This document shows, piece after piece, positions 26,399 to 35,973 of a DNA stretch of 64,000 bases (its first letter is position 1; every line of letters begins with the position of its first letter). A model generated the notes under the pieces. That model did no database searches. It saw only the letters and a list, made by a program, of their open reading frames with translations, and was not told where the DNA came from. This DNA is from Albidovulum sp. (GTDB taxonomy: Bacteria; Pseudomonadota; Alphaproteobacteria; Rhodobacterales; Rhodobacteraceae), in NCBI GenBank assembly GCA_028823855.1, contig JAPPFL010000012.1, positions 1 to 64,000 on the forward strand, given 5' to 3'. The position numbers and the translations under genes are program-made.

Positions 26399-27550
26399 TC
26401 AAATGCCCTCGCGGGTTTCCGATATGACAAGATCAACCACGCGGCGAAGCGCCTCCGTTGTGTCGTCGCCCTCCAGCCGCCGTAACCGGAAAAGGTCGAG
26501 CTGCCGATCGGCGCCGGCGCCCTCCCTGACAATTTTCAGGGCATGGCGTACCTCGGCCTCGCAGCCAAGAGCTTCGGCGTCAGATCCAATCTCGCCGATG
26601 AGTTCGTTCATGAAATCGTCGATATCGGCTTGGCCGCCCTGAGTCGCATCGCCGAAGAAGGCGAAAACGCCGTATCGCTGCGCGATCCAGCGGTTCTCCG
26701 CTATAATTTCAGTAAGCGGCTCCGTTGGAAGCAAACCGCTTTGTTCCTTGCGCACCAGCATCCGGATGAGCGACGCGTAAAGCGCTGCAATGCAAACGCC
26801 ATCCTCCATCCGAGGGCAAACATCGCATATCCTCATTTCTACAGTCGGAAACGAATGCGAGGGACGGATGTCCCACCATAGCTCGCTTCCGTCGCCGAGG
26901 AAATTCATGCGCCTATAGTTCGCGACCATCCGGTCGTATTCGGCCCATGAACGAAGCGGACTGGGAATTCCGGTACGCGGAAGGCTTCCGACGATTGCAA
27001 GCCGCCAGGACTTGAAGCCCGTTTCGCGACCGCCGCTAAAGGGCGAAGAAGTCGAAAGAGCGTGAAAAACAGGCAGGTAGCGTCGAATTGCGGTCATAAC
27101 TCGTATGCGCGTATCAGGGTCGCCGAAGCCGACATGAATGTGCATTCCGCCGACTAGCAATCGGCGAACTACGTCCTGAAATCTGGCTGTGAAATTCTCG
27201 TAGCGATTCTTGGGCGTAGTTTTCTGCTGCGCCCAAGCGGCGAAAGGGTGCGTGGACGACGCCAAGACGGCCGCGCCGTGCTTCTCGGCCGCACTTATGA
27301 CAACGCGCCTGGTTTCGCTTACGGCTTCTCGAAGCTCTGCCACAGTAGCGCACACTTTCGTATTGGTTTCGATTTGAGATCGCAAAAATTCGTGCACCAC
27401 CTTGTGCGGTCCGCAATACTCCTCGCAATCGCCAAAAATAGCGGGATCGGGATCAGAAATCAGATCGCGTGTTTCAGGGTCAACGAGAAAGAATTCTTCT
27501 TCAATGCCTAAAGAAATCTCCAGATCATCCCTCATCGCGAGCCGTATCAT
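26399..27550 (-). CDS. ybdK: YbdK-type carboxylate-amine ligase (glutamate-cysteine ligase 2 family)
   Basis: The 383-residue protein is the usual length for the GCS2/YbdK family. It opens with LGIEEEFFLVDPETRDL, the metal/ATP-binding glutamate motif, and has GGMHIHVGFGD near residue 137, WDIRPSHSFPTVEMRICDVCP near residue 225, which carries substrate and metal ligands, and ENRWIAQRYG. These enzymes form an amide between a glutamyl-type carboxylate and an amine; E. coli YbdK has weak glutamate-cysteine ligase activity. A second ATG lies five codons in and I cannot separate the two. It is a single gene with decayed DNA on both sides. Confidence 0.92.
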   Translation of the reverse strand: MIRLAMRDDLEISLGIEEEFFLVDPETRDLISDPDPAIFGDCEEYCGPHKVVHEFLRSQIETNTKVCATVAELREAVSETRRVVISAAEKHGAAVLASSTHPFAAWAQQKTTPKNRYENFTARFQDVVRRLLVGGMHIHVGFGDPDTRIRVMTAIRRYLPVFHALSTSSPFSGGRETGFKSWRLAIVGSLPRTGIPSPLRSWAEYDRMVANYRRMNFLGDGSELWWDIRPSHSFPTVEMRICDVCPRMEDGVCIAALYASLIRMLVRKEQSGLLPTEPLTEIIAENRWIAQRYGVFAFFGDATQGGQADIDDFMNELIGEIGSDAEALGCEAEVRHALKIVREGAGADRQLDLFRLRRLEGDDTTEALRRVVDLVISETREGI

Positions 27551-27942
27551 GGAGCAAGGCTTTCGATAGTTGCCTTGGATGCGCTGGCGAAATTTAATGG
27601 TTTATTCATTGGAAATTGCTCTCCCGGTTTTCAAGCCCGAGGTTATAGAAACGAAAGGCGTCCGACTAGAGCAACGCCGAACGAATTCGTACGCAGACCA
27701 TAACAACCAAAAATACTCCGGAACACAGTTTCGGTATCGAGTGTTGGCATGTGACCGTAAGAATTCCCTTTGGCTTTCGAAACCATAAACTTCTTTTTCG
27801 AAATAGTCATGCTCGCAGGCGACAGCCGAAGCCGGAATTAGAAGCGGCAACGTCAGGTCATTTTTCTAATTTTGCGGCTTAAATCCTAATTCAGCACGTG
27901 TGTCGGCATCTATGACCGCGCCCGGAGGATGCTTGTCCACAG
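27551..27942. other. Intergenic, nothing recognised
   Basis: Short frames on both strands (for example 27602-27850 leftward) do not match any family. The stretch contains the upstream region of ybdK and leads into a truncated oxidase pseudogene. Confidence 0.4.
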
Positions 27943-28600
27943 TCTTTATTCGAAGCTGTTCAATGCGGTTTCGACCGAGAAAAAGCGCTGCCTGCCAACG
28001 TCACCTTTTTCGAAGAACCTACGGTCAACCGAATTGAAAAACGCAAGCGCGGATTCACGGTTACCACCGCAACGGGCCAAATTCGCTCAGAGCGAGTCGT
28101 GCTGGCTGCCGACACTCTGCTCCGGCATCTCGGCATTGCCCGTCGACGATACTTCGTCATATCCACCTATGCCAGCATGTCGGAGCCCTTGCCCGAAGAG
28201 CAGCTCCGGCAATTCGGTTTGCGCGACGAATTCGCCATTTTAAGCGCTTCCGCCAACGGGGCCCCGATCCGGCTGACACGGGACGGCCGGTTGCTCTTCC
28301 GCAATGCCTTCACGAACGATCCCAAAGGCACAGTTGCGGTTCGCAATGTGGCTTGGGCGCGGCAAACGCATATCGACGCCATCAAATCGCGCTGGCCATA
28401 CCTAGCTTCACTGGGTCTGCCGAATTCGTAGGGCGGTTCCGTAGCAAATACGCGCGATCAAGGCGCCGTGTTCGGAGAATTCGGAGACCGTCTTTATGCA
28501 GTTCTGTCATGCGACATTGGCCCGATGACCAAGGGCGCGAGTTTCGGCACCCTGCTTGCCGCCGCGACCCTTCCTAGACCTCGGCATTCGACAATTTCTG
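27943..28600 (+). pseudogene. Truncated FAD-dependent (DAO-type) oxidoreductase
   Basis: One frame reads ALPANVTFFEEPTVNRIEK, GFTVTTATGQIRSERVVLAAD, TLLRHLGIARRRYFVIS, then an in-frame TAG at 28429, then GGSVANTRD, GEFGDRLYAVLSCDIGP and MTKGASFGTLLA. This is the middle and C-terminal part of the puuB/ordL-like glycine/D-amino-acid oxidase family, in which the segment at the stop normally carries a Trp-Gly-Gly. The N-terminal FAD-binding Rossmann motif is missing and similarity fades after 28560. It is therefore dead by truncation and a nonsense codon. It is not a close copy of the intact oxidase at 19349. Confidence 0.8.
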
Positions 28601-29093
28601 CGCAAGCAAGCACGCGCGGGAGACGGCGAATACTGAGAGTGCCGTGCGAACGCGCGCAGCTAGACCTTGGCGGGCGCATCCCTTCCCGACTCCCCTCGGG
28701 CCGGAATCTATTGGATCGGCACGGTCCGGATACTCTCGACCGCGGCACTCTCCGATTCCATTGCCGACAAAAACGAAACCGGCTCCGGCGCAAACGTGCG
28801 TTCCGAGCTGAACAAGAAGCCAAGCTGCGGCTATTCGCGAAGTACAATTTAAGGGCGGTGCTGGCGTTCCTCGCAACACCGCCTAAGCGGGCGACCGATG
28901 GAATTAAATGCAGTCCGGCGCCGGAAAGTCCAAGAAGCCGACGGCGAGCCGAGGGATTTCCCGGCTCGATTTTTCAACTCAGTTGTCGCAAAGGCAAAAG
29001 TTCCGCAATTTTATGTTCGCCCGGCATTGCGGCGCAATTTTCCGACAAGAACAGCACTCGCTATACTAGCCGCTATTTCACGTGATTTGAAAA
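28601..29093. other. Decayed intergenic stretch
   Basis: No family is recognisable on either strand between the dead oxidase and the end of the leftward SDR gene. Open frames here overlap one another and look like chance. Confidence 0.45.
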
Positions 29094-29855
29094 CTACATC
29101 AGTCCCGGCCTAATCGGCGATGCCGCAGTCATTCCGCCGTCGGCTGTAATGCACGCGCCATTCACGAATTCCGATTCGTCCGATGCCAGCCAAACAACGA
29201 GCCGAGCGACATCTTCCGGCACGCCAAATCGTCCGCTCGGGTGCCGAAGAAGACTGTCTCTCATTGCAGCTTCGGGATCGGCCGCCATGGCGAAAGCCGA
29301 GTCTGCCATGCCGGTCATTATCCATCCCGGACGTATGGCGTTGCAGCGAATTGCCGGACCGTGATCTACCGCGATCGAACGCGTCAATGCATGAACAAAT
29401 CCTTTCGACGCGTTGTACAGCGCCATGTTTGGGTCCGCGGCATCGCCGGAAATTGATCCGACATTTATAATCGACCCGCCGCCGGCCGTTTTCAGGGACG
29501 GGATGAATTCTCGGCACATATTGAACACGCCCTTGCAATTCGTGCCAACAACCCGGTTCCAGTCGTCTTCCGTGCTTTCGACTACGGATTTTTCAATTTG
29601 TACGCCCGCATTGTTGACGATGATGGAGGCCCGCTCGAAAACGCGCTCGGTTTCGTATCGCAACCTAGCGACATCTTCGAACGCGGACACGTCCGCCCGG
29701 CACCAATAAATGCAGTCGGGCAGATCATCGGGACGTTCGCCGCGACCGCACGCGACGACGCTTGCCCCCTTCTCTGCTAGCGAACCGGCGACGGCTCGAC
29801 CGATACCTTTGCCTCCGCCGGTCACAACAGCGACTTTGCACTGAAACGAGTTCAA
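29094..29855 (-). CDS. Short-chain dehydrogenase/reductase (SDR) 1
   Basis: This 253-residue classical SDR has the cofactor motif TGGGKGIG (residues 12-19), NNAGVQ near residue 88, the catalytic serine in NVGSISG, and YNASK (Tyr and Lys four apart) near residue 155. ADGGMTA near the C-terminus is the usual end of the fold. The Rossmann loop carries CGRGER, with an Arg that could favour NADPH. It is the last of three leftward genes after a Rieske oxygenase and another SDR, with a 108-base gap from the latter. It likely oxidises or reduces a hydroxyl or carbonyl made in that pathway. Confidence 0.9.
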   Translation of the reverse strand: MNSFQCKVAVVTGGGKGIGRAVAGSLAEKGASVVACGRGERPDDLPDCIYWCRADVSAFEDVARLRYETERVFERASIIVNNAGVQIEKSVVESTEDDWNRVVGTNCKGVFNMCREFIPSLKTAGGGSIINVGSISGDAADPNMALYNASKGFVHALTRSIAVDHGPAIRCNAIRPGWIMTGMADSAFAMAADPEAAMRDSLLRHPSGRFGVPEDVARLVVWLASDESEFVNGACITADGGMTAASPIRPGLM

Positions 29856-29963
29856 TTTAACCTCCCTCGCCGGCGTTCAGACCGGAGACGTCGCCGATCG
29901 GATTAAAGGCCGTTTACAAAAAAGTCTCCGGCTACCCTCGAGAGTTCTAGGAGACGAGTTGCG

Positions 29964-30722
29964 TTAAAGCCGCATTTGCTGCGCTTGAGCGGTAAGACCG
30001 CCATCCATGATCCATAGCTGCCCCGAAGCGTACATCGCTTCGTCGGATGCAAGCCAAAGCGCGAGGCCGGCGATGTCTTCCGGCTTTCCATACCGACGCA
30101 TCGGATGGATATCGCTGACTGCTTTCCTTAGTGACTCGATATTTCCCGAATCGCCGAAAAAGCTCTGCAGCATTGGCGTATCGACGTAACCCGGACAAAT
30201 TGCGTTGACTCGAATTCCTTCCGGCCCGTGGTCGCACGCCATCGCGCGCGTCAGCGCGTGGACAGCACCCTTCGTGGCGCAGTAGGCGGCGAGTTGCGGG
30301 TCCGCTATAAAGCCATCGTATGAACCAAAATTTATGATCGAAGCGCCTTCGGAATTCCTAAGCAGGGGCAGCGCGTGTTTCGATACGAGAAATGTGCCGG
30401 TCACGTTGACTGCGAATATTCGGTTCCATTCCTCCAGCGAAGTATTCTCGACAGTCTTCTCGATCTCCAGACCGGCAGCATTCACGAGCACGTCCAATGT
30501 CGCGCCTGCGGCGGAATAATCCTCGAAGAATTTTTGCACAGAAGGTTCGTCCGTTGAATCCAGGCGCTTGTATTTTACGGCGGCGAGCGCGTTTCGGTCG
30601 GCGATGTCGGCGGCAGTCACATCCGCGCCTTCCAGCGCGAGCCGCGCGCAAATCGCGCTTCCAATGCCGCCGCATCCTCCAACGACCAGGGCGCGCTTTG
30701 CTCGAAATCGGTTGAAATTCAT
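29964..30722 (-). CDS. Short-chain dehydrogenase/reductase (SDR) 2
   Basis: The 252-residue protein has VGGCGGIG as cofactor motif (a Gly-rich variant with Cys), AADIADR at the end of strand 2 with an Asp favouring NAD, NAAGLE, NFGSYDG for the catalytic serine and YCATK for Tyr/Lys. Its ATG overlaps the TGA of the Rieske oxygenase gene (30719-30722), so the two are coupled. The same gene pair occurs in decayed form at 49.2 kb, which shows that the pairing is an old unit. The substrate is unknown. Confidence 0.9.
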   Translation of the reverse strand: MNFNRFRAKRALVVGGCGGIGSAICARLALEGADVTAADIADRNALAAVKYKRLDSTDEPSVQKFFEDYSAAGATLDVLVNAAGLEIEKTVENTSLEEWNRIFAVNVTGTFLVSKHALPLLRNSEGASIINFGSYDGFIADPQLAAYCATKGAVHALTRAMACDHGPEGIRVNAICPGYVDTPMLQSFFGDSGNIESLRKAVSDIHPMRRYGKPEDIAGLALWLASDEAMYASGQLWIMDGGLTAQAQQMRL

Positions 30723-31849
30723 TTTACGGCCTCTCGGTATGCGTTTAGCAGCAAGCCATGAAAGTGATGAATCGCGTGTTCGGACATGCCCGAGCCGCCG
30801 GTGTCGTGCACAATTCGACCGTATTCGAACGCAGGCGTATTCATGCCTCTTTGCACGCTTTCTACGAGCGATATGTCTTCTGCCTGGAGCACCTCGTCGA
30901 TATAGCGGATGGCTTCGGTCTCCGCATCGTTCGGTTCAGGCGATTCAAAAAAGAAATCGTAGGTTTCAAGCGTCCGGTCAACTCCTGCCGGAATTATATT
31001 CAAGACTATGAAATTCCCGCGCCCCGGATAGCGCATAAGGCATGTATTCGGCCAGAGCCACCATACCGCGTGATCCTTAACCGTGGCGTCGTCGACGGAA
31101 TACGCCGAGTTTGCGGCCTTTCCCGCTTCGGCCATGTGGCTCGACCAAATTCCGCGAGTCGTTACCTTGTAAGTGCTCATATCGACTAGAGTGCAGAAGT
31201 CCTTGTGCGCCGTCGGGCAGTGATAGCATTCGAGAAAATTGTCCACGACGTTTTTCCAATTCGAACGAATATCGTAGGTCAGCCTTTTCGCGAATGTTAG
31301 CCGGGCAACGTCGGGCGCCCAGAAGCGGATTTCGTCCGCCAGATTTTCAGTTTGGTCGGCAAGCGGCTTCGCCTCGAGATCCAGATTGACATATACGAAT
31401 CCGCAAAACTCCTCGGCCTGGATGCGATGAAGGCAGATGTTTTCCGGTTCGAAATCATCCAGATTTTCGGTGTGGTTTGCGCGCACCAATTTACCTTCCA
31501 AATTGTAGACCCAGGCGTGATACGGGCACATGATGCGAGAAATCTGGCCTTCCCCGCGGAGCAATTCGTGGGCTCGATGCTGGCAAACATTGTAAAACGC
31601 GCGCAGGATTCCGCCCTTGTCGCGCAAAACAACTATCGGCATTCCCGCGACTTCATCCGTCACATAGGACCCTAGCTCGCGCAGCTTTTCCGCGTGGCAC
31701 ACCCACTGCCACGTGCGCGCGAAAATCGCATTCCGTTCAATTTCCGGCCATTCAGGTTCGACATAGGGTTTTTTGGACAACGAAGTTGAACGCTTCGGAT
31801 CCGGGTCCCAGCCACTGCCTACTTTATCTACGGTCTCGATATTTAGCAT
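30719..31849 (-). CDS. Rieske-type aromatic-ring-hydroxylating/demethylating oxygenase, alpha subunit
   Basis: The 376-residue protein has the [2Fe-2S] ligands C89 and H91 in CQHRAH and C108 and H111 in CPYHAW. The mononuclear iron site is in DNFLECYHCPTAH (residues 203-215), with H210 and H215 as ligands and E207 in the bridging position. The overall pattern, including WQWVCHAEKL and the short C-terminus, fits the branch that contains glycine betaine, carnitine and stachydrine oxygenases rather than true arene dioxygenases. A reductase partner is not encoded nearby and would have to be elsewhere. It is the first gene of a leftward operon with two SDRs. Substrate assignment to a quaternary or tertiary amine is inference. 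Confidence 0.9.
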   Translation of the reverse strand: MLNIETVDKVGSGWDPDPKRSTSLSKKPYVEPEWPEIERNAIFARTWQWVCHAEKLRELGSYVTDEVAGMPIVVLRDKGGILRAFYNVCQHRAHELLRGEGQISRIMCPYHAWVYNLEGKLVRANHTENLDDFEPENICLHRIQAEEFCGFVYVNLDLEAKPLADQTENLADEIRFWAPDVARLTFAKRLTYDIRSNWKNVVDNFLECYHCPTAHKDFCTLVDMSTYKVTTRGIWSSHMAEAGKAANSAYSVDDATVKDHAVWWLWPNTCLMRYPGRGNFIVLNIIPAGVDRTLETYDFFFESPEPNDAETEAIRYIDEVLQAEDISLVESVQRGMNTPAFEYGRIVHDTGGSGMSEHAIHHFHGLLLNAYREAVK

Positions 31850-32945
31850 TCGGTCTACCTTTTGATACTAATCCATTGCGGATTGACCTGTTCCTATCGC
31901 GGTTCGGAGTTCGATTTCAATTCCAATGGCTTCGCAGGTGGGGAACGGGCGAGACCAAGGAGTAGTTTCGGATCAATTCAAGAATTCCGGCATTCGGTTC
32001 GCTTCGCGAAGGGGTCAAAACTGCAAGCATTCGGAATCAGGTAACGCACATTGGCATCGGCCTTTTGGCAATCGAAATCGATTTGGCAAGTCTCTGCACA
32101 AATTCTTGATTTTGCAATGGCCAAACCCGCGGCCAAACATGGTTTACTTTCAGTCGGAACGCCGCAGTGTACGCGCCACTATATAGGCGAATACAGAAGC
32201 TGCCGGTCGCCCGAAACCGGCGCGGCCGGTTCGTTCGCCACGGCTCCCGGCTGGATTTAACGGCGGCCTCCATCCTGTGCCTGGAAAGCCTTGGGCAACC
32301 GCGCGCGCAAACTATCCGCGCGACGGCCTGCATTTGGAAAACGGCTCCCCGCAAGAACTACATCGCCGGTCCGTCCACTCGAATCACCGCCAAGTCGACT
32401 GACCGACGCGGGAACCCGAAATCGGAGACGACGTTATAAAAACCCTTTGAGCCGCGACCGGATTCAGAGTTTTCAAAGCCGCAAGCCCCTTCTAAGCGCT
32501 TGAACGATTTTAGGATAATCAATTTCGGGGGCTTTCCATAAATTGCCAACGTGCGGCGCAGTCCGGGTCAAGTCGCATGGCATGAAGTGAATGAAAGCCT
32601 ATCGCAGCGCCCTGGTAGAATCCCCGTCCGTCGCACTGCGCGCAGATCGATGCGAGCAACTGATCCTTTTTGGCAACCATGCGGAGCAATTGAAAATTGA
32701 GTGCCTTCGAGCAACCTGACCGGATATCGTGGATCGGTTGCAGGGAACTCGATTGGCGGACAAAGATCTGAGCGACAACGCCTGCATCGCAAGGCGGAGA
32801 GTAAAGCATCTGAGCCGCCTGCCAAGAGATTCCTCCAGCGTCGTTAGCGCAAGCCGCGCGTACAACTCAAGCCGAATTCTTTAGAGCGGTCAACCCGCAT
32901 CGCGCCGAGCCGGACTGAATTCCATGCTCGCGTTAAATTTTAATT
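31850..32945. other. Long intergenic stretch with one unidentified coding remnant
   Basis: No gene is supported in 31850-32518. On the minus strand at 32519-32860 a frame without a start reads CANDAGGISWQAAQMLYS, CDAGVVAQIFVRQSSSL, LLASICAQCDGRGFYQG and GFHSLHAMRLDP, which looks like genuine protein sequence although I cannot name the family. It begins straight after a stop and has no start codon, so it is probably a gene fragment. The last 100 bases lead into the GH32 promoter. Confidence 0.4.
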
Positions 32946-32997
32946 AATACCTCTCAGGGAGATATTTATTGAATCTCAGCCGCCGTAGTGATACTAG
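32946..32997 (+). promoter_or_regulatory. Operator and promoter of the GH32-like gene
   Basis: Positions 32946-32967 contain ACCTCTCAGGGAGAT. Its reverse complement matches the 22 bases at 37261-37282 in 21 positions. The motif is an imperfect dyad (CTC...GAG), as expected for a dimeric repressor. TTGAAT (32969-32974) and TACTAG (32992-32997) form a possible promoter with a 17-base spacer directly after the operator, so a bound repressor would block RNA polymerase. The ROK regulator encoded next to the gene is the obvious candidate. Confidence 0.65.
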
Positions 32998-33052
32998 TTT
33001 GTCTCGGCAAGCGATATCGCCAGCGTAAAATTAGAGATTCCGGGAGGACAGC

Positions 33053-34744
33053 ATGACGAACGGCTATGAAAGATTTCCTGCTACAAAGGTTCCGCGAGAA
33101 GAGTTTTCGTCGGATATCGACGAACAGTTCCGCCAGTTGCGGGACAGCCCCATGCTGAAGCGCATGAAGGTCGCTCGCGCCATCAAGGCCGGCGACCGAT
33201 ACCGGCCCGAGTATCACTTCGTCAATCCCGAGAACACGCTTAACGATCCCAACGGCTTGTGCTTTTGGGAGGGCCGGTGGCACCTTTTCTTTCAAGCGCG
33301 GCCGCCCGAAGATGAAAGGGTTCATTGGGGCCATGCCGTGAGCGATGACCTGGTTCACTGGCAAGACTTGCCCTACGCTTTCGGGCCGGGACCCGAGAGC
33401 GATTGTTACTCCGGCACGACGCTGGTCGAAGACGACCGCGTTATCGCTATGTATCATGGGTGCGGGCTTGGCAACATGGTGGCGACAGCACGCGATCCAA
33501 TGCTCTTGAACTGGGAGAAGCTGGGCGAGGGCCCGGTGATCCCATTCCACACGGATCGCGGCTTGGATCGTCCCTACGGAGTCTTCGATCCCTGCATTTG
33601 GAAGGAAGGCGAATTCTACTACGCCCTCTCTGCCGGAATAAGGGATTTCCAAGACGATGGCCGGCACCTCGCCGAGAATTTCCTTTTTCGTTCACGCGAC
33701 TTGGCCGAATGGGAATACCTGCATACTTTCATAGAGGGCGACAGGTTCACAATTCCCGGCGATGACGGCGCCTGCCCCTATTTCTTGCCAATCGGCGACA
33801 AGCATATATTGGTCTTTTTCAGCCATATGAGCGGCGGGCAGTACCTCCTAGGGTACTACGACAGCGACCGGCAAAAATTCCTCGCCGAAGACCACGGAGT
33901 CTTCAACTTTGGCGCGACCTTTCCGGGAGGCGTACACGCGCCGACCGCCGCCCCTGGACCCGAAGGCAAAGTGATCGTTCTCTTCAACATGAACCCGGCA
34001 AAGCCGACCATCAAGTGCGACAGGTACCTCCAGGATTTTCTGGGGCCTGACACTGAAGGGGCATTACGCGACGACAGCGAGAGCGCGCTGCACCACTGGG
34101 ATCAGATCATGACTTTGCCGCGCGCGCTCTCGCTATCCCCTGATGATGGATTAATAATCGAACCGGTGCAGGATATTGACGGGCTTCGCGGCGAGCACTT
34201 GTCATCCGGAGGATTTGCGCTGACCGCAAACGAGGAACTCGTGCTGCCGCGTGTAGATGGCGACAGGCTGGAGATCGCGCTTCGGCTCGAACCGGACCGA
34301 GCGTCTAGTTTCGAGCTGAACGTGCTGCGATCTCCCGACGGCGAAGAGACCACGCGAATCGTATTTTTCCGAAAGCGCGGATTCATCTATAGGACGCCCT
34401 TCAAGGATGATGTCAGATCCCTCCGAATCATATCGACCGTTATATCCGACAAAATCTCTCACGATAGTATACTTTGCATCGACACATCGCGATCCTCGAC
34501 CCTGCCGGACGCGCTGGCGCGCCCGCCGGAACAAGGCCCGGTACGGCTTGCCGAGGACGAGGCGCTGGACATGCGGGTTTTCGTGGACCGAAGCGTCGTG
34601 GAAGTGTTTGCGAACGGTTCGCTAGCTCTTTCCGTACGCGTCTATCCTGGCCGCGATGACAGCGGGGGCGTTTCGCTCCTGTCGCGAGGCAGGGACGCCC
34701 AGGTCTCGCGCTTCGACGTCTGGAGAATGAAACGGATTTACTGA
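33053..34744 (+). CDS. GH32-like (beta-fructosidase fold) protein with altered active site
   Basis: The 563-residue protein has the five-bladed propeller and C-terminal beta-sandwich of family GH32. NDPNG (residues 64-68) holds the nucleophile D65, and DRSVVEVFANG near residue 518 is the standard C-terminal motif. Two other hallmarks differ: the R-D-P motif reads FDP (178-180), and the E-C-P motif that carries the acid/base glutamate reads ACP (A240). There is no signal peptide, so it should be cytoplasmic and act on an imported compound. A strong ribosome site (GGGAGG) precedes the ATG. It overlaps the convergent ROK gene by seven bases and shares an operator with the TRAP operon downstream. 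It may use another acid residue or have a new activity. Confidence 0.85.
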   Translation: MTNGYERFPATKVPREEFSSDIDEQFRQLRDSPMLKRMKVARAIKAGDRYRPEYHFVNPENTLNDPNGLCFWEGRWHLFFQARPPEDERVHWGHAVSDDLVHWQDLPYAFGPGPESDCYSGTTLVEDDRVIAMYHGCGLGNMVATARDPMLLNWEKLGEGPVIPFHTDRGLDRPYGVFDPCIWKEGEFYYALSAGIRDFQDDGRHLAENFLFRSRDLAEWEYLHTFIEGDRFTIPGDDGACPYFLPIGDKHILVFFSHMSGGQYLLGYYDSDRQKFLAEDHGVFNFGATFPGGVHAPTAAPGPEGKVIVLFNMNPAKPTIKCDRYLQDFLGPDTEGALRDDSESALHHWDQIMTLPRALSLSPDDGLIIEPVQDIDGLRGEHLSSGGFALTANEELVLPRVDGDRLEIALRLEPDRASSFELNVLRSPDGEETTRIVFFRKRGFIYRTPFKDDVRSLRIISTVISDKISHDSILCIDTSRSSTLPDALARPPEQGPVRLAEDEALDMRVFVDRSVVEVFANGSLALSVRVYPGRDDSGGVSLLSRGRDAQVSRFDVWRMKRIY

Positions 34745-35973
34745 TCGCCGAATCCGCCTACCAGGGGCTTCACCAGAAGATTTCGCTCCGGAACGTAATT
34801 GGAATAGAAGGGAAGCAACGCCCCTCCCAAGGCGCGAGCGCGATTTCCGAGATCGCCAACCAGCAATTCCGGGCGAACCAAACCGGTGAAGTCCTGCTCG
34901 TCGAGACTCTCGCGCAGGCGTTCGACCAGATATTCGCGGACTTCGGAAGGCAGATCCCCGTCTATCACGACTGCATCGAAGTCGAACGTCGAAATGGCGC
35001 TGAGTATTCCTATCGCGAGCGCTCTGGCGGCATAGTCGGCCCACTTCCGAACGGCGTCATACTCGCAGGAGGTCTCGGTGGAAAGGATCTTGCCGGGATC
35101 CAGATCGGCCAAAAGGAGCATTTCGTTCAGAACATAGCGCGAGGCGACTCTCAGCAGCGGAACTACCAGGGCGCGCCGGTCCCGTTCCAAAAGGGCGAGG
35201 TCTCCCGGAACGGGAAGCGGCCCGATCGCGCCCGCATATCCGTGCGGTCCGCGCACAAGGGTGCCATCCAGAACGACGCCACCGCTCATGATCGTCCCCA
35301 GGAACAAGAAAAGATAGTTCTTGGGACGCGCGCCCACGCCGTGCAGCAGCAAATCGGCAAGGCAGGCGGCCTTTGCGTCGTGATCCTCCCAGATTCGAAG
35401 ATCGTGAGCTTCCGCGATTGCCGCGCGCAGGTCCGTCTTCGCCCATTCCTCGGCAAGGCTTGGCGGGCTCTTCAGTTCGGCGTGCCTTTCGGCCAGCCCA
35501 TAGGGCGCGACGACACCCAATCCGACAACCCGCTTGCGCCGGGATTTCGTCAACCTCGAAAGAATCTCCGAAATGCCGTCTATGGATGCCGCAACCACTT
35601 GCGAGGGCTCCGGAAAATCGTAATCGAACACCGCGCTCTCCTGAATGGTGCCCGAGAAATCCATGGCGACTATGTCCAAGCTCTTCCGCCCGATTTTCAC
35701 GCCGATCGAATACGCGCCGTCCGCATTCAAGGCCAGAGGAACGGACGGCTGACCGACTTTGCCCTTTACTCGGCGGCGGTCGCGCTTCTCGATCAAATTA
35801 AAATCTATTAGCCTCTTCGTTATTCGAGAGACGCTTTGTACGCTTAGGCCGGTCTTTCGCACGAGTTCGGCGCTTGGGATTTCTCCGTGCTGGCGGATGG
35901 CATGCAAAATCAAGCGCTCGTTGTACTCGCGAATACCGCCGTTTTCGCTTTCCTGGACACCTGTGATTCTCAT
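34738..35973 (-). CDS. ROK-family transcriptional regulator
   Basis: The 411-residue protein has an N-terminal winged helix-turn-helix (ILHAIRQHGEIPSAEL, then TGLSVQSVSRITKRL, residues ~22-56) followed by a ROK sugar-kinase-like domain starting at YSIGVKIGRKSLDIV. The zinc motif C-x-C-G-x2-G-C-x-E of sugar-kinase ROK proteins is absent, as in many regulators. It likely senses a sugar or sugar phosphate and represses or activates the neighbouring GH32-like gene and the TRAP operon, both of which carry the same operator. Its 3' end overlaps that of the GH32-like gene. I see no copy of the operator at its own promoter. Confidence 0.88.
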   Translation of the reverse strand: MRITGVQESENGGIREYNERLILHAIRQHGEIPSAELVRKTGLSVQSVSRITKRLIDFNLIEKRDRRRVKGKVGQPSVPLALNADGAYSIGVKIGRKSLDIVAMDFSGTIQESAVFDYDFPEPSQVVAASIDGISEILSRLTKSRRKRVVGLGVVAPYGLAERHAELKSPPSLAEEWAKTDLRAAIAEAHDLRIWEDHDAKAACLADLLLHGVGARPKNYLFLFLGTIMSGGVVLDGTLVRGPHGYAGAIGPLPVPGDLALLERDRRALVVPLLRVASRYVLNEMLLLADLDPGKILSTETSCEYDAVRKWADYAARALAIGILSAISTFDFDAVVIDGDLPSEVREYLVERLRESLDEQDFTGLVRPELLVGDLGNRARALGGALLPFYSNYVPERNLLVKPLVGGFGDQ

